64,000 nt of DNA from Nonomuraea endophytica (GCF_014203235.1 NZ_JACHIN010000008.1:300563-364562); one strand, 5' to 3'; positions 7,591 through 16,627 are shown, numbered from the stretch's first letter. Notes: generated from the sequence alone by a model not told the origin. A program made the numbers and translations.

Positions 7591-8705
7591 CCCTTCTGGT
7601 GTTGGGTCAGCCGGCGGCCGGCCTGGAAGAGGGTGTCCGGGGGGTTGAAGCTGTAGCTCAGGCGTACGGCGGGCGTCGCCGGCCGCCCGAACCGGGAGCC
7701 CGCGGCCACCCGGATCTTGGCCCGCGCGGCGGCGGCCAGCATGTGCTCCTCGCTGGCGCCGCGCACCCACAGGAAGAACCCGCCGTGCGGCGGCCGGGCG
7801 AAGCAGGCCGTGCCCAGGCCCTTGACCAGGGCGTCCCGGCGGGCGCCCAGCTCCTTGCGGAGCATGGTGAGCCTGGTGTCGTAGCCGCCGTCCTCGATGA
7901 GGGTGGTGACCGCCAGCGAGGCCAGGTGGTTGAGCCCGCCGCCGCTGGACAGCAGCCCGCTGGCGGCGGCGGAGGCCACCATGGCCGGGGCGGCCAGCAT
8001 CCAGCCGAGGCGCAGCCCCGGGCCGAGCGTCTTGGCGAACGAGCAGAGCCTGACCACCCCCTCGTACCCGGCCAGCTCGGCCATCGGCTTCGGCATGGGC
8101 AGCTCGTCTAGGCACAGCTCGGCGTAGGCGTCGTCCTCCACGACGAGGACGTCGTGCTCGCGGGCCACGTCCAGCAGCGCCAGCCGCCGCTCCTCCCCCA
8201 CCAGCCGCCCGGTCGGGTTGTGGAAGGTGGGGATCAGGTAGGCGAACGCGATCCGCCTGCCGACGGCCCGGTGCCTGCGGACGGCGGCGGCCAGCGCGTC
8301 CGGCTCCGGTCCCGCGTCGTCGGCGGCGAACGGGGCCAGGCGCAGCCCCCGGTCGGTGAAGATCTGCTTGCCGTAGTCGTAGGCGGTCGGCTCGCACAGG
8401 ACCACGTCGCCGGGCTCGGCCAGCGTGGTGGCCAGCATGTGCAGGGCGTGGGAGGTGCCCGCGGTGATCAGGATGTGCTCGGGTCCGCAGCCGGCGCGTT
8501 CGGCCAGGGCCTCACGCAGGGGCTGGACGCCCTGGTTCTCGCCGTAGGAGAGGGCGGCGGGGCCGTACCGGGAGAAGGCCTTGTCGTAGGCGGCGGCGAG
8601 CAGGTCCACGGGGAGCAGGGCGGGGTCGAGGTAGCCGGGGGCCAGGTCGGTGATCCCGGGCGGCGCGACGTCCTGCACGATTCCGGTACGCCAGTACGGG
8701 CTCAC
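7587..8705 (-). CDS. Class I/II PLP aminotransferase, possible MppQ role
   Basis: This 372-residue protein is a fold-type I PLP enzyme. It has TAGTSHALHMLATTLAEPGD (PLP phosphate region), IPTFHNPTG (Asn 163 region), EDDAYAEL (Asp 192 to the pyridinium N) and the Schiff-base lysine at 225 in SFAKTLGPGLRLGW. The closest general group is the 2-aminoadipate/MocR-like aminotransferases without the GntR domain. GTG start at 8705 overlaps the arginine-oxidase stop (GTGA), so the two PLP enzymes are made together. That coupling suggests it transaminates the 2-oxo product of the oxidase, as MppQ does in the enduracididine pathway. Making an amine for the polyketide is an alternative. Confidence 0.8.
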   Translation of the reverse strand: MSPYWRTGIVQDVAPPGITDLAPGYLDPALLPVDLLAAAYDKAFSRYGPAALSYGENQGVQPLREALAERAGCGPEHILITAGTSHALHMLATTLAEPGDVVLCEPTAYDYGKQIFTDRGLRLAPFAADDAGPEPDALAAAVRRHRAVGRRIAFAYLIPTFHNPTGRLVGEERRLALLDVAREHDVLVVEDDAYAELCLDELPMPKPMAELAGYEGVVRLCSFAKTLGPGLRLGWMLAAPAMVASAAASGLLSSGGGLNHLASLAVTTLIEDGGYDTRLTMLRKELGARRDALVKGLGTACFARPPHGGFFLWVRGASEEHMLAAAARAKIRVAAGSRFGRPATPAVRLSYSFNPPDTLFQAGRRLTQHQKG

Positions 8706-9826
8706 CCCGCGGCCAGCAGGACGGCGCGCAGTTCCTCGGCCGCGGCGCGGATGGAGCTGTGCGGCCTGGCCAGCGCGATGCGCAGCGAGCGGTCGCCGCG
8801 GGCGGGCTCGGCCCAGTGGAACTGGGTGCAGGGCAGCGCGTAGACCTGACGCTTGTGCAGTTCGTCCCAGATGTCGTCGCAGCTCAGGTGGCCGAGGTCG
8901 ACCCGCTCCACGCTGACGCGGCTGTCGGGGTCGGGGAAGCTGACGCCGGGCACGTCGCCCAGGACGCCGCGCACGATCGCGCGTCCCTCGGCGATGAAGG
9001 CGTGCAGGTCGGACAGGCCGCCGTTGGCCGCGTCCTCGGCGAAGTGCTCGACGAGCGTCAGGATGAACGGCGAGACGCCGAGCAGGATGTCGGAGTAGAT
9101 CTTGGGGATGGGCAGGCCGATGTTGCGGCTGTAGGCCAGCAGGCCGACCTTGAGGTCGAGCGTCGCCCAGAGCTTGCCGGTGTCCTCGATGACGACCCAC
9201 CGGCAGCCGCTGGCCTCCAGCACCGCGTAGTGGTCGTAGTGGGCGCGGGTGTCGAAGCCGCGGAAGGAGGTGTCCAGGGCCAGCACGACGTCGCGCTCCC
9301 TGCACACCTCGGCCACCTCGGCCAGCCGCCGGGCCGACAGCACCCGGCCGGTCGGGTTGTTGGGCGTGGTGATGAAGACACACCCCACCCCCTCCGGTAC
9401 GGCCAGCGCCGGGTCCCCCGTGTGCAGCGGCTCCTCCTCGACCGGCACCAGCCGCAGCCCCACGCCGCGCAGGATGTCGGGGATGTTGTCGAAGGTCGGA
9501 TGCACCAGCCCGACCGCGTCCGACGTCGTCACCAGCGACCTGGCCAGGATCTCCATGGCCACGGACGAGGCGTAGCAGCTGAGCACCGCGTTGTCGCCCA
9601 CGGGGTAGCGGTGCTGGCCGAGCAGCTGGAAGAAGGTCCGGTGGGCGGTCCTTTCCAGGTCGGCGATCGGCTGCATCGCGGCCTTCTGGAAGAGCGTGGA
9701 CAGCTCGTCGATGATGCGCTGCTGGCCGTCGCTGAGCTCCTGGCGGGCGTGGCCGTCGGCCACGTTCAGCTCGCTGTCGAGAGCCAGGATTTCGAGTTCG
9801 GTGAGGTTGACATTGCTCGAGATCAT
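8702..9826 (-). CDS. mppP-like: MppP-like PLP-dependent L-arginine oxidase/hydroxylase
   Basis: This 374-residue protein (MppP is about 376) matches the arginine oxidases of the MppP group along its whole length. The special N-terminal lid is present: NLTELEI, then NVADGHARQELS. Thr9, Glu12, His26, Asp185, Asp215 and the PLP lysine Lys218 (IEDTGKLW) correspond, with a constant offset of three, to MppP Thr12, Glu15, His29, Asp188, Asp218 and Lys221 as I remember that protein. MppP converts L-arginine with O2 to 4-hydroxy-2-ketoarginine plus 2-ketoarginine, the first step of enduracididine synthesis. Start ATG at 9826 fits the family length; the frame is open 17 codons further. It follows the amide ligase by 19 bases. 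Confidence 0.88.
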   Translation of the reverse strand: MISSNVNLTELEILALDSELNVADGHARQELSDGQQRIIDELSTLFQKAAMQPIADLERTAHRTFFQLLGQHRYPVGDNAVLSCYASSVAMEILARSLVTTSDAVGLVHPTFDNIPDILRGVGLRLVPVEEEPLHTGDPALAVPEGVGCVFITTPNNPTGRVLSARRLAEVAEVCRERDVVLALDTSFRGFDTRAHYDHYAVLEASGCRWVVIEDTGKLWATLDLKVGLLAYSRNIGLPIPKIYSDILLGVSPFILTLVEHFAEDAANGGLSDLHAFIAEGRAIVRGVLGDVPGVSFPDPDSRVSVERVDLGHLSCDDIWDELHKRQVYALPCTQFHWAEPARGDRSLRIALARPHSSIRAAAEELRAVLLAAG

Positions 9827-9845
9827 CTCTACGCCCCGTCGTGTT

Positions 9846-11699
9846 CTACCGGGAAATCCGGATGCTGTGCTGGTCAAGCCATTGGTTGATCTGCAGGACC
9901 GACTCCATGTCGGTCAGGTCGCGCCAGGCCCGCTTGGGCTCGATCGGCGACTCCAGCAGCGCCCTGGCCCTGCCCGTGTCGATGAGCGGCAGGACGGGGG
10001 CGCCGGAGTCGTCGAGGAGCCGGCCGAGCTCCGACTTCAGCAGCGGCGCGTACCCCGGGTCGCGGCCGGTGGGGAACTGGCTGGGCCCCCGCTCCAGGAC
10101 GGAGGCGGGCAGCAGGTCGGCGACGGCGGCCCTGAGCAGGCTCTTGGGCTTGCCGTCGAAGGTCTTCATCGCCCACGGCACGTTGAAGAGGTATTCGACG
10201 AGCTGGTGGTCGCAGAACGGCCAGCGCAGCTCCAGCCCGCCGGCCAGGCTGACGCCGTCGTCGAGCGCGCAGCCGAACTCCTGCCACCCCTGCAGGTGCA
10301 GGTAGTAGATCTCGCGCATGCGCCGCTCGTCCTGGTCCTCCCCCTCCAGGTACGGCATGCCGGCCAGGTCCTCGCGGTACCTGTCGGCGCAGTAGCCGGG
10401 CACGTCGAGTTCCTTGAGCAGGTCGGGCGCGAACAGCCCGGTGCCGAGCCCGTCGGGCGGCAGGTGGTGGGCGGTGGCGGCGACCCACGGATAGGTCTGG
10501 GCGGCGACGACCTCGGGCCGGTCCATGCCCATGAAGGAGGCGAAGACGGTGTCGGCCTGCTCGCCGGCCAGCACGACGCTGACCTTCTCGCTGACGCGCC
10601 TGGCCAGCGCCCGCAGGGAGGCGGGGAACTGGGGCGCGGCGACCGGCAGGTCCTGCTGGGCGGCGACCGCGGTGCGCCGCAGCACCGGGTCGGTGACGGC
10701 GACGCCGTCCAGTTCGACGAACTCGTGCTCGGAGCCGATGTACGCGGCCACCTCGCGGGCGTAGGGCGCGTCCTCACTGGCCCGCATGGGCCCGGGGCCG
10801 CCCGCGGCGCCGCCGGGGTAGCCGACGGTGAACGTGCGCAGCGGCCCGTCGCCCCGCTCGGCCCCCCGATCGGCCAGGGTCTTGGCGGCGATCGCGGCGA
10901 CCGTGCTGGAGTCGAGGCCGCCGGACAGCAGCACGCCCACCGGGACGTCGGCGTCGAGCTGCTGAGCCACCGAGTGTTCGAGCAGCTCGCGGATGCGGGC
11001 CACGGTGGTCTCGTGGTCGTCGGTGTGCGGCCGGGCCGTGAGCTGCCAGTAGCGGTGCTCGTGGACTCCGGAGCGGCTGACGGTGACGACCTCGCCGGGC
11101 CGTACGCGCCGCATGCCCTTGACCGGGCTGCGGCCGACGCTGCTGGTGAAGGCGAGCAGCTCGCGCAGCCCGTCGAGGTCGGCCACCCGCTCGACGAGCG
11201 GGTGGGCGAGCACGCCCTTCGGCTCCGAGGCGAAGACGACGCCATAGACGGTCGGATAGAAGAACATCGGCTTGACGCCCATGCGGTCGCGGACCAGAAG
11301 CAGCCGCTCGCGGCCGCTGTCCCAGATCGCGAAGGCGAACATGCCGTCCAGGTGCTCCGGGCAGCGCTCGCCCCACTCCAGGTAGGCGTGCAGCAACACC
11401 TCGGTGTCGCTGCGGGTCGTGAACGTGTGGCCGAGCGCCTTCAGCTCGGCCCGAAGCGCGTTGTGGTTGTAGATCTCGCCGTCGAAGGCGAGGACGGCTC
11501 CGCCGTGCGCCATGGGCTGGGCGCCGCCGCCCAGGTCGAGCGCTGCTCTGCGCCGGTGGCCGAGCACGGCGCGCGAGGAGGCCCACAGGCCCTCGCCGTC
11601 CGAGCCGCGCCACGCGAGCGCGCCGAGCTGCGCCAGCACGATGTTGCGGTCCAATGCGAGATCACGGTGGAAATCCACCCATCCTGCGATGCCGGCCAT
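9846..11699 (-). CDS. Asparagine-synthetase-like amide ligase lacking the glutaminase Cys
   Basis: A 617-residue protein with the class II amidotransferase fold (1-210) and an ATP-pyrophosphatase synthetase domain (230-617). The PPi loop SGGLDSS is at 259-265. The N-terminal scaffold is well kept (WRGSDGEG, FDGEIYN, SDTEVLLHAY), but residue 2 is Ala: the chain begins MAGIAGW where active enzymes begin MCGI. Cys2 is the glutamine-hydrolysing nucleophile, so glutaminase activity should be lost, as in beta-lactam synthetase. It probably adenylates a carboxylate and joins an amine. Aromatic-polyketide relatives such as PdmN couple amino acids to a polyphenol carboxylate. It heads the operon; the ATG has GAGGAA upstream. 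Confidence 0.85.
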   Translation of the reverse strand: MAGIAGWVDFHRDLALDRNIVLAQLGALAWRGSDGEGLWASSRAVLGHRRRAALDLGGGAQPMAHGGAVLAFDGEIYNHNALRAELKALGHTFTTRSDTEVLLHAYLEWGERCPEHLDGMFAFAIWDSGRERLLLVRDRMGVKPMFFYPTVYGVVFASEPKGVLAHPLVERVADLDGLRELLAFTSSVGRSPVKGMRRVRPGEVVTVSRSGVHEHRYWQLTARPHTDDHETTVARIRELLEHSVAQQLDADVPVGVLLSGGLDSSTVAAIAAKTLADRGAERGDGPLRTFTVGYPGGAAGGPGPMRASEDAPYAREVAAYIGSEHEFVELDGVAVTDPVLRRTAVAAQQDLPVAAPQFPASLRALARRVSEKVSVVLAGEQADTVFASFMGMDRPEVVAAQTYPWVAATAHHLPPDGLGTGLFAPDLLKELDVPGYCADRYREDLAGMPYLEGEDQDERRMREIYYLHLQGWQEFGCALDDGVSLAGGLELRWPFCDHQLVEYLFNVPWAMKTFDGKPKSLLRAAVADLLPASVLERGPSQFPTGRDPGYAPLLKSELGRLLDDSGAPVLPLIDTGRARALLESPIEPKRAWRDLTDMESVLQINQWLDQHSIRISR

Positions 11700-11890
11700 C
11701 CGCCAGTTCCTCCGCGCGATTCGGGGACGCTTGCCCCGGTATGGTGGCAACCCGGTTTCGGCGCGGCCTGTAGCCGTGATCCAGACGGGAGCCAGCCCGC
11801 TTGGTCCAGGCGGTGGTAGTGCTGACACCACCCCCGGATCTCTCGTCGCCGCCCGGGTCTTTCGCGCCCGATCCCGGTTGACTGGGACCC
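11700..11890. promoter_or_regulatory. Divergent promoter region, ligase operon / ABC exporter
   Basis: This 191-base gap separates the big minus-strand operon from the plus-strand ABC transporter, so it must hold both promoters. An inverted repeat GGTGGT-N8-ACCACC lies at 11812-11831 and could be an operator. I could not assign -35/-10 elements with confidence on either strand. Confidence 0.45.
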
Positions 11891-12640
11891 ATGACAGAGA
11901 CCGCCACCGTGACGACGGACGCCGTACGCCTGATCGACCTCTCCCGCGTCTACGGCGAGGCACCGAACGAGGTCGCCGCGCTGCGCGGGGTCAGCACCAC
12001 CTTCCCCGCCCGCTCCTTCACCGCGATCATGGGCCCGTCGGGCTCCGGCAAGTCCACGCTGCTGCAGTGCACCGCCGGGCTCGACCAGCCGACCGGCGGG
12101 AAGGTGCTCATCGGCGGCGCCGACCTGGGCGAGCTCAACGAGCGCCGGCGCACCGAGCTGCGCCGCGACCGCCTGGGCTTCGTCTTCCAGTCCTTCAACC
12201 TCATCGCCTCGCTGACCGCCGCCCAGAACGTGGCGCTGCCGATCCGGCTGTCGGGCCGCCGCCCGCCGCGCGCGTGGATCCGCGAGGTCCTCACGCTGGT
12301 CGGCCTCGGCGAGCGCATGGGACACCGCCCGGCTGAGCTGTCCGGCGGGCAGCAGCAGCGCGTGGCCATCGCCCGCGCCATCGCCGCCCAGCCCGAAGTG
12401 ATCTTCGCCGACGAGCCCACCGGCGCCCTCGACAGCAAGTCCGGCCGCGAGGTGCTGGCGCTGCTGCGCCGCCTGGTCGACGAGCGCGGCGACACCGTGG
12501 TGATGGTGACGCACGACCCGTTCGCCGCCTCCCACGCCGACCGCGTGCTCTTCCTGTCCGACGGCCTCCTCGTGGACGAGCTGCGTCAGCCCAGCTCCCG
12601 CACGGTCGCCGCCCGCCTGGCCGAACTGGAGGCGGCGTGA
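11891..12640 (+). CDS. ABC transporter ATP-binding protein (MacB/LolD type)
   Basis: A 249-residue nucleotide-binding protein with Walker A GPSGSGKS (about 54-61), Q-loop FVFQSFN, signature LSGGQQQR, Walker B VIFADEP and the H-loop THD. It energises the FtsX-type permease encoded by the next gene, with which it overlaps (GTGA). MacB-like pairs export peptides, macrolides or lipids, or resist envelope-active compounds. The pair lies next to the convergent LuxR-type two-component system (14626-16535), an arrangement typical of antibiotic-sensing resistance modules, so it may provide self-resistance. Confidence 0.92.
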   Translation: MTETATVTTDAVRLIDLSRVYGEAPNEVAALRGVSTTFPARSFTAIMGPSGSGKSTLLQCTAGLDQPTGGKVLIGGADLGELNERRRTELRRDRLGFVFQSFNLIASLTAAQNVALPIRLSGRRPPRAWIREVLTLVGLGERMGHRPAELSGGQQQRVAIARAIAAQPEVIFADEPTGALDSKSGREVLALLRRLVDERGDTVVMVTHDPFAASHADRVLFLSDGLLVDELRQPSSRTVAARLAELEAA

Positions 12641-14586
12641 CCACCATCTCCGCCCTGCCCGCGCGGCCGGGTGTGCGCACCCGCACCCTGCTCTCGGTCG
12701 CCTGGCGCACCCTGCGCAGCCGCGTCTCCGGTTTCGCGGGCGCGGTGATCGCGCTCGCCCTGGGCGTCGCCTTCGCGGGCGGCGCGACCTCGATGCTGGC
12801 CTCCGGCTCCGCCCTCCCGCCCGACACCCCCGAGGCGGTACGGCGGGCCGTGTCGGAATCCGGCGCGCTGCTGGTCATGCTGGCCGTGATCGGCGCCTTC
12901 GTCACCGTCTTCGTGGTGGCCGGGACCTTCGCCTTCATCGTCGCCCAGCGGCGCAAAGAGCTGGCCGTGCTGCGCACCGTCGGCGCCGCGCCCCAGCAGG
13001 TGCGGTGGATGGTGCTGGCCGAATCGGGGTTCGCCGCGATCCTGGCATCCACGCTGGGCGTGCTGCTGGCCGGGCCGCTCATGGCCGCGATGGCGGCGCT
13101 GCTGCGCTCGCAGGAGCTCCTGCCCGCCGCCTTCACCCCGAGCCTGTCGCCGGGCGCGCTGGCCGGCTGCTTCGCCGCCGGGGTGCTCGTGGGCCTGGTC
13201 GCCACCGTGGCCGCCGCCCGCCGCGCCGCCGCCGTACGTCCCGTCGAGGCCCTGCGCGCCGCCGCCCTGGCCGACCGGCCGATCGGCAAGGGCCGCTGGC
13301 TGGGCGGGCTGGCCGCGCTCGCCGCCGGCGGCGGCATGCTGGCCCTGGTGCCGGTGGCTCCGCCGGACGGGCGGATGCCGCTGACGATGTTCGTCTCGAT
13401 GCCGCTGGTGATCGGCTTCGCGCTGCTGTCGCCGGTCTTCGCGTCCTGGATCAGCGCGCTGGTGGCCGCGCCGCTGGCCCGCTGGACCGCCGCCACCGGC
13501 GAGCTGGCCAGGGAGAACGTGCGGATGGCCGCCCGGCGCACCGCGGCCACCGCCGCGCCGGTGCTCATCACGGTCGGGCTGGCCGGGTCGCTGCTCGGCG
13601 GCACCACGCTGCTCGGCGAGGCCATGGCCGCCGACGCCAAGCAGGTGTGGCGCTCCGACCTGGTCGTGTCCGGCACCGGGAGCGCCGAGGCGGCCCGGTG
13701 GCTGGGCGGGCGGGCCGGGGTGGGCGCGGCCGTACCGGTGACGTCGGGTGAGGTGGAGGTGCACGCCAACCGCACCACCCGCACGGTGCCGGCGCAGGGC
13801 GTGGACCCGGCCGGGATCGGCCAGGTCATGAACCTCACCAAGGTCGAGGGCAGCCTGGAGGCGCTGCGCGAGGGCGCGGTGGCCGCCGACCGGCGCCAGG
13901 CCGCCGCGCTCGGCTGGCGGCTCGGCGAAAAGGTCGAGTTGCAGCTGGCGGGCGGGGTGAAGGCGACGCCGCGGCTGGCGGCGCTCTACGAGGGCTCACC
14001 GCTGGGCGGCGGGCTGCTCGTGCCGCCGGGCATGCTGAAGGGCGCGGACGCGGGCTGGAGCGCCGTGCACGTCTCCGCCGACCGGCCCGCGGCGATCCGC
14101 GCCGAGCTGGAGAAGCGCTGGCCCAAGCTGAAGGTGTTCGACACCGTGGAGATCATGGCCATGGTGAGCGGGGCCCGGCAGGAGGGCATGCGCATCGGTG
14201 CCATCGCGCTGGCCGGGTTCGCCGTGGCGTACACGCTGATCGCGGTGGCCAACACCTCGGCGCTGTCGTTCGGGGCGCGGCGCGGGGAGTTCGCGCGGCT
14301 GCTGTTCCTCGGTGCGCGGCGGGCTCAGGTGCTGCGGATGGCGCTGTGGGAGGCGTTGTGCGTGGCCGCCACGGGCGTGCTGCTCGGTGGCGCGGTCACC
14401 GTGGTGGCCGTGCTGGGGTTGCGCGGGGTGCTGGGCGGGCTCGGGCTTGAGGTGCCCACCGCGTTCCCGTGGACCGAGGCGGGGCTGGTGGCGCTGGCCT
14501 GCGTGCTGGTCGTGGTGGTCTCCGCGCTCGTCCCCACGGCCCTGCTGCTGCGCCGCCGCACCTCGGTCGCCGAAGCGGCCGCCTAG
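12637..14586 (+). CDS. ABC transporter permease with two FtsX domains
   Basis: This 649-residue membrane protein begins with a membrane segment at about 20-55, has a first FtsX domain (85-205), an extracytoplasmic insertion (about 330-500, including VSGTGSAEAARWLGGRAG), and a second FtsX domain (510-640) ending in several hydrophobic helices. It is the fused-permease partner of the preceding ATPase. Start is GTG at 12637, overlapping the ATPase stop. Function as an exporter or resistance pump for the cluster product is inferred from context. Confidence 0.88.
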   Translation: MTTISALPARPGVRTRTLLSVAWRTLRSRVSGFAGAVIALALGVAFAGGATSMLASGSALPPDTPEAVRRAVSESGALLVMLAVIGAFVTVFVVAGTFAFIVAQRRKELAVLRTVGAAPQQVRWMVLAESGFAAILASTLGVLLAGPLMAAMAALLRSQELLPAAFTPSLSPGALAGCFAAGVLVGLVATVAAARRAAAVRPVEALRAAALADRPIGKGRWLGGLAALAAGGGMLALVPVAPPDGRMPLTMFVSMPLVIGFALLSPVFASWISALVAAPLARWTAATGELARENVRMAARRTAATAAPVLITVGLAGSLLGGTTLLGEAMAADAKQVWRSDLVVSGTGSAEAARWLGGRAGVGAAVPVTSGEVEVHANRTTRTVPAQGVDPAGIGQVMNLTKVEGSLEALREGAVAADRRQAAALGWRLGEKVELQLAGGVKATPRLAALYEGSPLGGGLLVPPGMLKGADAGWSAVHVSADRPAAIRAELEKRWPKLKVFDTVEIMAMVSGARQEGMRIGAIALAGFAVAYTLIAVANTSALSFGARRGEFARLLFLGARRAQVLRMALWEALCVAATGVLLGGAVTVVAVLGLRGVLGGLGLEVPTAFPWTEAGLVALACVLVVVVSALVPTALLLRRRTSVAEAAA

Positions 14587-14636
14587 CGGGCGCGGCTCGC
14601 CAAGGCACGGCTGACGGCGGGCCGCCTAGCGGGCGC
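14577..14636. repeat. 17-bp direct repeat at two convergent gene ends
   Basis: GGCCGCCTAGCGGGCGC occurs exactly at 14577-14593 and again at 14620-14636. The first copy contains the permease stop codon, the second the reverse-strand stop codon of the response regulator. The 39-base intergenic gap is thus bounded by identical sequences. Confidence 0.8.
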
Positions 14637-15279
14637 CCTCGCGCAGGTACCGGAGCACCGCCGCGACCCGGCGGTGCTCCTCGTCGCTCGGCTCCAGCAG
14701 CAGCTTGGCGAAGATGTTGCCCACGTGCTTGAGCACCGCCGCCTCGGTGACCACGAGCTCGCGCGCGATCGCGCTGTTGGACCTGCCCTCGGCCATCAGC
14801 GCGAGCACCTCGCGCTCGCGCGGCGTGAGCCGCTCCAGGCCGGGGTCCTGGCGGTTCTCCAGCAGGCGCACCACCACCGTGGGGTCGATGGCGGTGCCTC
14901 CGGCGGCCACCCGGGTGACGGCGTCCAGGAAGTCCTCGATCTCGCCGACCCGGTTCTTCAGCAGGTAGCCGACGCCCCGCCCGGAGCCCGACTCCAGCAG
15001 TTCCAGCGCGTACGAACGCTCGACATATTGCGACAACACCAGCACCGCCACCTTCGGGTGCTCGGTGCGGATGCGCAGGGCCGCGCGCAGCCCCTCATCG
15101 CGGAACCCGGGCGGCATCCGCACGTCCACCACCGCGACGTCCGGCAGATGCCGGTCGACGGCGGCCAGTAACGACGGCGCGTCGCCGACGGAGGCCACGA
15201 CCCGGTGGCCGAAACGCTCCAGGATGTGGCGCAGCCCCTCGCGCAGCAGCACCGCGTCGTCCGCGATCACGACGTCCAC
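14626..15279 (-). CDS. LuxR/NarL-family response regulator
   Basis: A 217-residue two-component regulator: receiver domain (1-125) with the phospho-acceptor Asp in VVDVRMPPG and the conserved Lys in YLLKNRVG, then a LuxR HTH (about 148-205, LTPREREVLALMAEGRSNSAIA). It starts with GTG at 15279, overlapping the 3-prime end of the kinase gene by 13 bases. It probably controls the convergent ABC transporter and perhaps cluster genes in response to the partner kinase signal. Confidence 0.92.
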   Translation of the reverse strand: MDVVIADDAVLLREGLRHILERFGHRVVASVGDAPSLLAAVDRHLPDVAVVDVRMPPGFRDEGLRAALRIRTEHPKVAVLVLSQYVERSYALELLESGSGRGVGYLLKNRVGEIEDFLDAVTRVAAGGTAIDPTVVVRLLENRQDPGLERLTPREREVLALMAEGRSNSAIARELVVTEAAVLKHVGNIFAKLLLEPSDEEHRRVAAVLRYLREGAR

Positions 15280-16535
15280 GTAACCTCCACCCGCAGGGTC
15301 GTTCCCCCGCCTTCCGGACTGGACAGGCTGACCGTGCCGCCCACCGCCGCCACCCGGTCGGCCAGGCCGACCAGCCCGGTGCCCGCGGCGGTGTCGGCTC
15401 CGCCCGCGCCGTCATCGCTGACCTGCAGCACGATACGGCCGGGCGCGTCGCGCAGCAGCAACTCCGCGCCGCTCGCGCCGCTGTGCTTGGCGAGGTTGGT
15501 GAGCGCCTCACAGCCCGCGAAGTACAGAGCCGACTCCACCGACTCGGGCGGACGTCCGTGCGAGGTCTCCACTCGTACGGTCACCGGCACCGGACACCGC
15601 TCCGCCGCCTCGGCCAGCGCCCCTTCGAGCCCGCGGTCGGTCAGGATGGGCGGATGGATGCCGCGTACGAGGTCCTGGAGCTCGGCCAGCGTCTCCCCGG
15701 CCTCCCGGTGGGCCCGCTCGACCAGCTTCCTGGCCTCGGGATCGGCCCCGGCCAGCTCCATCTTGACCAGCCCCAGCGTCATCATCAGCCCGGTGAGCCG
15801 CTGCTGGGTGCCGTCGTGCAGGTCGCGTTCGAGGCGGCGGCGCTCGCTGTCGAAGGCGTCGGCGAGCCGGGCCCGTGACCGGTCCACCTCGATGAGCCGC
15901 AGCTCCAGCTCCTCCTCCGGCGGCTGCGTGAGCAGCGTACGGGCCAGCCCGGCCTCGGCCGCCGCGACGGCGGTCACCAGGTAGGCGGCCAGCACGAGCA
16001 GCACCAGCCCGGCCAGCGAGGCGCCCCACGCGAGCGCCGGGTCGGAGGTGACCTTCTGCCAGGACGGGTTGGCCGACGGCGCGAACGGCAGCAGGCGCCA
16101 GAACGGTGCCAGCAGCGGGCCGCCGACCAGCAACGCGAGCACCAGCAGGGCGACGGCGTTGAGCGGGCCGAGCAGGCAGAGCAGCAGCCCGTGCCCGGCC
16201 TCGCGCCAGGTGGCCGCCTCACGCAACAACGGCCTGCCGTGATGTGGATCAGGAGCCGGGCGGCCGTCGACCAGGCGCAGCCGGGCCCGCTCGACCCGGC
16301 CGAGCGTCTCGGCCCAGCGCGGCAGCAGGCGCAGCAGCGGCACGCCGACGACGATGGGAACGGTCACCACACCGACGACGAGCAGCACGACGGTCCCGGC
16401 CAGCCAGACGAGCGCGACGAGGAAGCCGCCGAGCAGATAAGCGACCGAGCGCCAGGGCCGGGAGCTGAGCGGCACCCGCGCCGGCGCTCTGACCAGCCCT
16501 TCCCACGGCCCGCCCTCGATCCCCACGATCCTCAT
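15267..16535 (-). CDS. Sensor histidine kinase (HisKA_3 type)
   Basis: This 422-residue kinase starts at the ATG at 16535 (MRIVGIEG). An N-terminal region with about four membrane segments (residues 30-220) resembles the sensor domain of actinobacterial NarL-type kinases. The dimerisation/phosphorylation motif is ERDLHDGTQQRLTGLMMTLG, followed by an HATPase_c domain with DDGAGG and GTGLVGLADRV. It pairs with the overlapping response regulator. The signal is unknown; envelope stress or the product itself is plausible because the linked genes encode an exporter. Confidence 0.9.
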   Translation of the reverse strand: MRIVGIEGGPWEGLVRAPARVPLSSRPWRSVAYLLGGFLVALVWLAGTVVLLVVGVVTVPIVVGVPLLRLLPRWAETLGRVERARLRLVDGRPAPDPHHGRPLLREAATWREAGHGLLLCLLGPLNAVALLVLALLVGGPLLAPFWRLLPFAPSANPSWQKVTSDPALAWGASLAGLVLLVLAAYLVTAVAAAEAGLARTLLTQPPEEELELRLIEVDRSRARLADAFDSERRRLERDLHDGTQQRLTGLMMTLGLVKMELAGADPEARKLVERAHREAGETLAELQDLVRGIHPPILTDRGLEGALAEAAERCPVPVTVRVETSHGRPPESVESALYFAGCEALTNLAKHSGASGAELLLRDAPGRIVLQVSDDGAGGADTAAGTGLVGLADRVAAVGGTVSLSSPEGGGTTLRVEVTWTS

Positions 16536-16627
16536 CCTAATGAGGGAATTGAGCCTGGTTAGAGGCGCGCGCCAGGCGGGATGGAGGCTCATTGCCGATC
16601 CCCCGGGCGCTTCCTAGGCTGCGGGAC

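Noticed and set aside
8702..9826. Simple reading as an ordinary class I/II aminotransferase
   Set aside because: The N-terminal lid with Thr, Glu and DGHARQ, and the whole-length pattern, are those of MppP-type arginine oxidases.
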